From Aldrovandia affinis (lineage: Eukaryota > Chordata > Actinopteri > Notacanthiformes > Halosauridae): a stretch of DNA of 64,000 bases. Positions within the stretch are counted from its first letter, which is position 1. Each line of letters opens with the position of its first letter. The translations under genes were made by a program, and so were the position numbers. The DNA lies in assembly GCA_029706075.1 (NCBI GenBank), contig JAINUG010000055.1, forward strand, positions 3,976,399-4,040,398, read 5' to 3'. Below the pieces are notes generated by a model. It made no database searches and was not told where the DNA came from. It was given only the letters and a program-made list of their open reading frames with translations. Shown here one piece after another: positions 59,511-64,000 of the stretch.

Positions 59511-61090
59511 TTACAAATGCCCTGCCAATTAAATGCATTACTTGAGACAATTTCAACATTTTATGCGGGCAATGAAAAAAAACTACAGAATGTTGCTTAA
59601 TGTCACTTAAGGCCAAACTGAAATTCAGAAGGACGGAATCCTACAAGGAATTCTTATGGCCAAGGCACAGTTTACAGAAAGGTTACCGAGACATGTAATA
59701 TTCATCATCCTCCACAAGGGGTGCTCTACTGCAGAAGACCAGCCACAGGAAAACAAAAGCATTATTACATTATTGATTTTCTTACAGAGCTGTTTCAGTT
59801 GGGATCTGAACCAAAGATGTTCCAGCTAAACGCCCAATTTCCAAACCGCTACTCCGTGCATTCCCCCGCACAATACAGCAGTGGTGATGTGTACGAAGGC
59901 ATTCGAACCGCAGGGGGAAGAAAAGGGAATTACTAATTAGAACCGTCTTGGTAAATGGGGGGGTGCCTTGGAGCCTTTAGAGTGTTTTGAGAGAGCCCTC
60001 GAACCTCCGCAGGGCTCAAAGCTTTTCGAGAAAACGCAAAAAGTTTCAGAGCAAATGAAGTTTTGCGCGAGAGCGCATGCATTATTGATGCCTCCGCATA
60101 AACAAGTTGCCCTACATGCGGCTTTCAGCAGCCGCCACGCAGCGCAGCGGCGTTCGACCGTCGCATCTCCCTGTGCGTGCGTGCAGGCAAATGCAACAAT
60201 TGCATTTTATGGGTTTCCGAGGATGAGTGGAGCATCGCTTTCACCACAGAAAAGCCTGAGCAAGCGATGGCGGGGCTCCGGTACCGGTGCCGGCCCGGTC
60301 TGTTCACCGAGCCCTAACAGCGCACTGCAGCTTTCCGCTTCTCTCTCTCCGCTCGCGTCCTTTAACTTCCTCTCATTTCTCTCTTTCTCTCTCCCTCTCT
60401 CTTTTTTTTTGTTGTTGTTGTTGTTGTTGTTGTTGTTCTCTCGCTGTGCGCAGACACCTCCTCCATTCAAAACAAAGGAACGCAATATTAAGGGACGCAG
60501 ACGTGGAATCCGTTTTTGACTTTCATTAATTTAAAGTAAAGTTTTTTTAGTTTTTTTTTTAACAGTGTTGGGAGAGAGCCCTTGCAGTTCATCAAGGCTC
60601 AGCGCTTTACAACGGAAAAGAGCAAAAAAAATGCAACAATCTCCCCGGACACCAATTGCCCAGTGCATGAGTGCCGGTGCAGGCCTCAAGACTATCCCCT
60701 GTGCAGGGGGAGTTGATGTGCGAATGACTATATTTTTTTTGGTGGTGGGGGGTTCTGAGAAAAGCCATTTCCTGTTTTTCACTGATGAGAAAATGGTACG
60801 CCTTAATTGTTACACACACACACCTCCCTCTAATGTATGTGCTTCTGACGCTTCTGAAAACCCCCCACACTGATGCTTCAGTGAACATTAAAAAAATAAT
60901 AATAATCTGTACGAGACGTTGATTTATTGATTGCAAATAAGCGCAAATGGCATACGTTTGAAATGAAAGCTCGATTATTAGCCCCAGAGACGTGTCGGCA
61001 GTAGACCCTGGGTCTGTGACCCAGTGGGGGAAGGGGAGAAGGCAAACAGAGCATGAACGCTCAAAAAGCTCACCATTAAAATGCATGATT

Positions 61091-61285
61091 TACTTGCTTA
61101 GCAGACTCCCTTATCCAGAGTGACTTACACATCTTACACCTTTACATACTATCTGTGTTTATACAGCTGGATCTTTCCCAGGAGGAAATCAGGTTAACGT
61201 TGCTCAAGGGTGGAATGGCAGTGCCCCGCCTGGGAATTGAACCCGCTTTAACCCATACAAGCCAAGTTTCCTAACTGTTGCATAA
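61091..61285 (-). mobile_element. SINE family A, diverged
   Basis: On plus: CTTAGCAGACTCCCTTATCC tail, TATACAGCTGGATCTTTCCC body, GGGAATTGAACCCG B-box complement, head remnant CTAACTGTTGCATAATG. Confidence 0.75.
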
Positions 61286-62160
61286 TGTTTTATTAATTCA
61301 GCAGACGCTCTTATCCAGAGTGACTTACAATGCAACAGTGCATTCACAAGAGTGATATAAGCACAGTGACATAGACCAGGCTGAACAACACTCCTAGACC
61401 AGCGAGTGTACGCGCACCATCACTAAAGCACTACCGTAGGTTAAACATGCCAATCCTACGAGAACTATAGTGCAAATCTTAAAACATACATACGTTTTAA
61501 GATTTTTTTATGGCATTATGGTATTAGATGTTTTACATGGTATACATCTAATACCATAGAAATACAATTAAAAATGAATAAACCACCTTAATTCATAAAA
61601 TTAATAACAAAGCAAGAGGGTGGGGATGTGAACGGAGCCAGGATGCAGTCTGAAGAGGTGCGTCTTCAAGTCTGCGTTGGAAGAAGGGCAATGATTTTGC
61701 TGTTCTGGCCCCCTTGGGAAGTTCATTCCACCACTGGAGGGGCAGAACAGACAGGCCTCGTGGCTTGGAGGAGCCTCAAGGTTGTGGAATGGAGCAATCT
61801 GGCCGGCATTCCGGGTTTGAGGACAGATTGGCGGGATGATGTAGATGTTCCATTCACTGCCCTGTAAGCTAGCACCGAGGTTTTGAAATTGACGCGTGCT
61901 GTAACAGGTAATCAACAGTGTGAAGCAAGAAGGGGTGTGACATGCAAACACTGGGGAAGGTTGTGAATGAGCCTGGATTAGCTGCAGGGGTTCCGTGGCC
62001 GGGAGACTAGTGGGGAGGGAATTGCAGTACTCCAGGTACGAGAGAACCAGGGCCTGGACGAGAAGCTGAGTACAGTAGGTGGCGAGGGAAAGGGTGGATA
62101 CAATGCAATCATTTAGCAGACAGGTTTATCCAAAGCAACTTACAAAAAGCGCATTCAGCT
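61286..62160. repeat. Unclassified interspersed repeat between two SINE-like tails
   Basis: 61291-61330 carries CAGCAGACGCTCTTATCCAG and 62110-62145 carries TTTAGCAGACAGGTTTATCC, in the same orientation. Between them, text such as GGGAAGTTCATTCCACCACT, TGCAGTACTCCAGGTACGAG and GAACCAGGGCCTGGACGAGA resembles a widely dispersed fish repeat I cannot name. No intact protein. Confidence 0.5.
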
Positions 62161-62660
62161 TGAGTAAGTTAACAACCACTTGATGCTATAATGTCTAAGC
62201 ACATCATGCACACCACATAAACAACGCAAGTGCCAATTACAAAGGAATTATATTATTTGTATAAATTTTTTTTTTTAAATATATGGATTACATTACACCC
62301 TCTGATCTGTTTGTCCCATCCCACTCTGTGACATGGAAGGTGAACAAATCAACACAAAGTACATAGAGTCAATGAATGAATAAATAAATAAATAAATAAA
62401 TAGATAACGATCTGATTCTTCATATAAAGTGACGCCCGACAGGATTTATTGGCCCATGCAGGCTGGTGACTAATCTTTTTTTTTCTGGGCCACGGATAAT
62501 TGTTGTCAATCTTTATTAATTATTTTATTTATTATTTCATATATATATATAATACTGTATATATTCATCATATAATTATTTCTGTGTATATAGCTCTATA
62601 TATCACTATAGCGAGAGCATTTATATTTATTTTCCTTGCTACTTTGTGTTGCCATTTCCC

Positions 62661-62675
62661 TCTCTCTCTCTCTCG

Positions 62676-62733
<58 letters not shown>

Positions 62734-62760
62734 CACATTGTATATATTGCTCTCCCTCTA

Positions 62761-62804
<44 letters not shown>

Positions 62805-62909
62805 TTGCACACATTGTGTGTGTTGCTCTCTCTCTCTATCTCTCTTTCTGTCTCTCACACACACACACACACAGGCGCTCACATACACACACACCCACAC
62901 TCGTATGAG

Positions 62910-62989
<80 letters not shown>

Positions 62990-62990
62990 G
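62661..62990 (+). repeat. Compound CT/CA microsatellite
   Basis: Alternating (CT)n and (CA)n blocks, including two TTGCACACATTGT-spaced copies of a CT-CA module (62750-62830) and a final (AC)n run of about 38 units at 62911-62987. Confidence 0.95.
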
Positions 62991-64000
62991 CTGTGAGAAC
63001 AGTGGAGAAGAAAGCCTTTGTGCCCACAAGGCTGCTTCCTGAGAAATGTATGACTATTAAACGATCTTTCTTCCCCTGTGGCATCTTGCCCTGGGTCACA
63101 GGAGGAGTGCTAACAGCACTGCATGGAAAGAACTGTTTTCTTGCGTGGATTTATGATGGGGAGAATGGAAAACAAACAAAGCTTCAATTAAAACTACGGC
63201 CATGAGAGGCAGCACACGAAGCACTTGGGAAATTAATTCCATTCTTGTCGAAGCTTGTAGTGTTTATACCGATACGGCCACCGCCATTATATCTTGTTTG
63301 ATTGAAACCGTTACCATGTAATCAAGCCACAGACTTTCTCATTCGCCACACGTACGGGGACTACGGTGGCACGTTTCAAAACACGGTGCCTTGAGAATTC
63401 AGCCTGAGAGCCTGTTCAGTTCATAAGCCCTGAAGGGGGACAGAATGTTGAGGGGGAACATACCTGTTTCCGGGAAGGCATACCTGCCTTTCCCTCCCGC
63501 TCAGGGCTGAGAAAGGGGGCAGGTTTTTCCCTGTGGTTTGCGGGGCAGGTGCAGAGATGCACACCTGAGACCGCACCCCCCTCAATCAGCTGCGGCAGAC
63601 AGCGATGCTCATCCCACGGTATCGCCCACAAGGCTAAGCACTGTGAAAGACTGTCCGCAGAGCCAAGGTTTGGCAAGCGAGAAAGAAAAACCCTTTAGCT
63701 AGTTTAGCCGTAAATCAGTATCCGGGTCCTACAGTCTGTTATACAGACACGCGCCAAAATCTTTCAGGCTTGAGCAGTTCATCACATTGACTCTAGTCAT
63801 GCTCTGGAGACACTGTTTATTGCCTTAAAGTAACTTTTTATTCATGAACTGAAATGCTGCTTTAGTATTTAACTGTATAGCTACACATAGTATTAGCAGT
63901 GGTGGCTGGTGAACAGCAGATAGGAGAGGCAGAGATGTTCCCTGTAGACCAGGGTTCCTCAAATCACGGTCCTCGTGGGCCGAGCACTGATGTTTTTCCA

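Larger units (their letters stand above)
52255..64000 (-). other. grm7: grm7 upstream intron, partial (over 11.7 kb)
   Basis: Begins at the acceptor 52255-52256 and runs off the window. None of the ligand-binding domain exons is visible. Between the listed repeats (53210-53600, 53860-54715, 54810-55320, 56250-57285, 57490-58240, 58470-59150, 59515-61090, 62165-62655, 62995-64000) I see no coding sequence. 60401-60437 is a T/GTT repeat and 62371-62402 an AATA repeat. Confidence 0.8.

Noticed and set aside
59056..59616. 186-codon Ser/Leu-rich minus frame
   Set aside because: Encoded by the GA-rich array; low complexity only.
62500..63042. 180-codon plus and 153-codon minus frames
   Set aside because: Encoded by the CT/CA compound microsatellite.

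Overview
This window is vertebrate nuclear DNA, almost certainly from a ray-finned (teleost) fish. It is AT-rich and intron-dominated, with long dinucleotide microsatellites, several tRNA-derived SINE families, Tc1/mariner and hAT DNA transposons, and LTR retrotransposons of fish type. No bacterial or viral gene organisation is present. I cannot name the species from sequence alone.

One host gene is supported: the 3' end of a group III metabotropic glutamate receptor, grm7, on the minus strand. Three coding exons have clean splice sites and matching phases. They are 51319-52254 (end of the cysteine-rich domain through TM6), 23067-23313 (TM7 and most of the C-tail) and 12378-12427 (last 17 codons with stop, ending in the PDZ-ligand LVI). 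The 3'UTR probably runs to a poly(A) signal at 10934-10939 followed by a GU-rich stretch. The introns are about 28.0 kb and 10.6 kb, and the window ends inside the next upstream intron. Everything below about 10900 is downstream flank.

The remaining sequence is mostly a layered record of transposition. (a) Tc1-like family A (ends CAGGTAACTGCCAAAATAAAG) is present as about eight shortened copies and fragments. (b) Tc1-like family B (ends CACTCAGTGGCCACTTTATT) has one nearly complete copy at 47556-48750 and one internally deleted copy at 30148-31127 that carries a SINE. (c) SINE families are here called A, B, C, D and E; B and D share a body but have different tRNA-like heads. (d) LTR elements are a degenerate Ty3/gypsy element at 43693-47544 whose integrase lies upstream of RT/RNase H, a related solo LTR split by a hAT element with a perfect 8-bp target duplication, and another solo LTR at 33224-33624. 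(e) A 431-bp miniature LTR element (TRIM-like) at 4876-5306 sits inside a SINE. It has a tRNA-His-like primer site, a polypurine tract and a Pol III A-box in its LTRs.

The two most unusual signals are this TRIM-like element and a perfect 47-bp inverted copy of a grm7 coding segment. The inverted copy lies in the intron just upstream of the same exon, so the pre-mRNA could fold exon against intron. Tandem arrays (39-bp minisatellite at 26813-27665, 33-bp at 57288-57486, 19-bp at 2191-2294), a 94-bp spacerless palindrome at 17118-17211 and G-rich tracts complete the picture. All calls come from reading the sequence and from family knowledge; no search was run.
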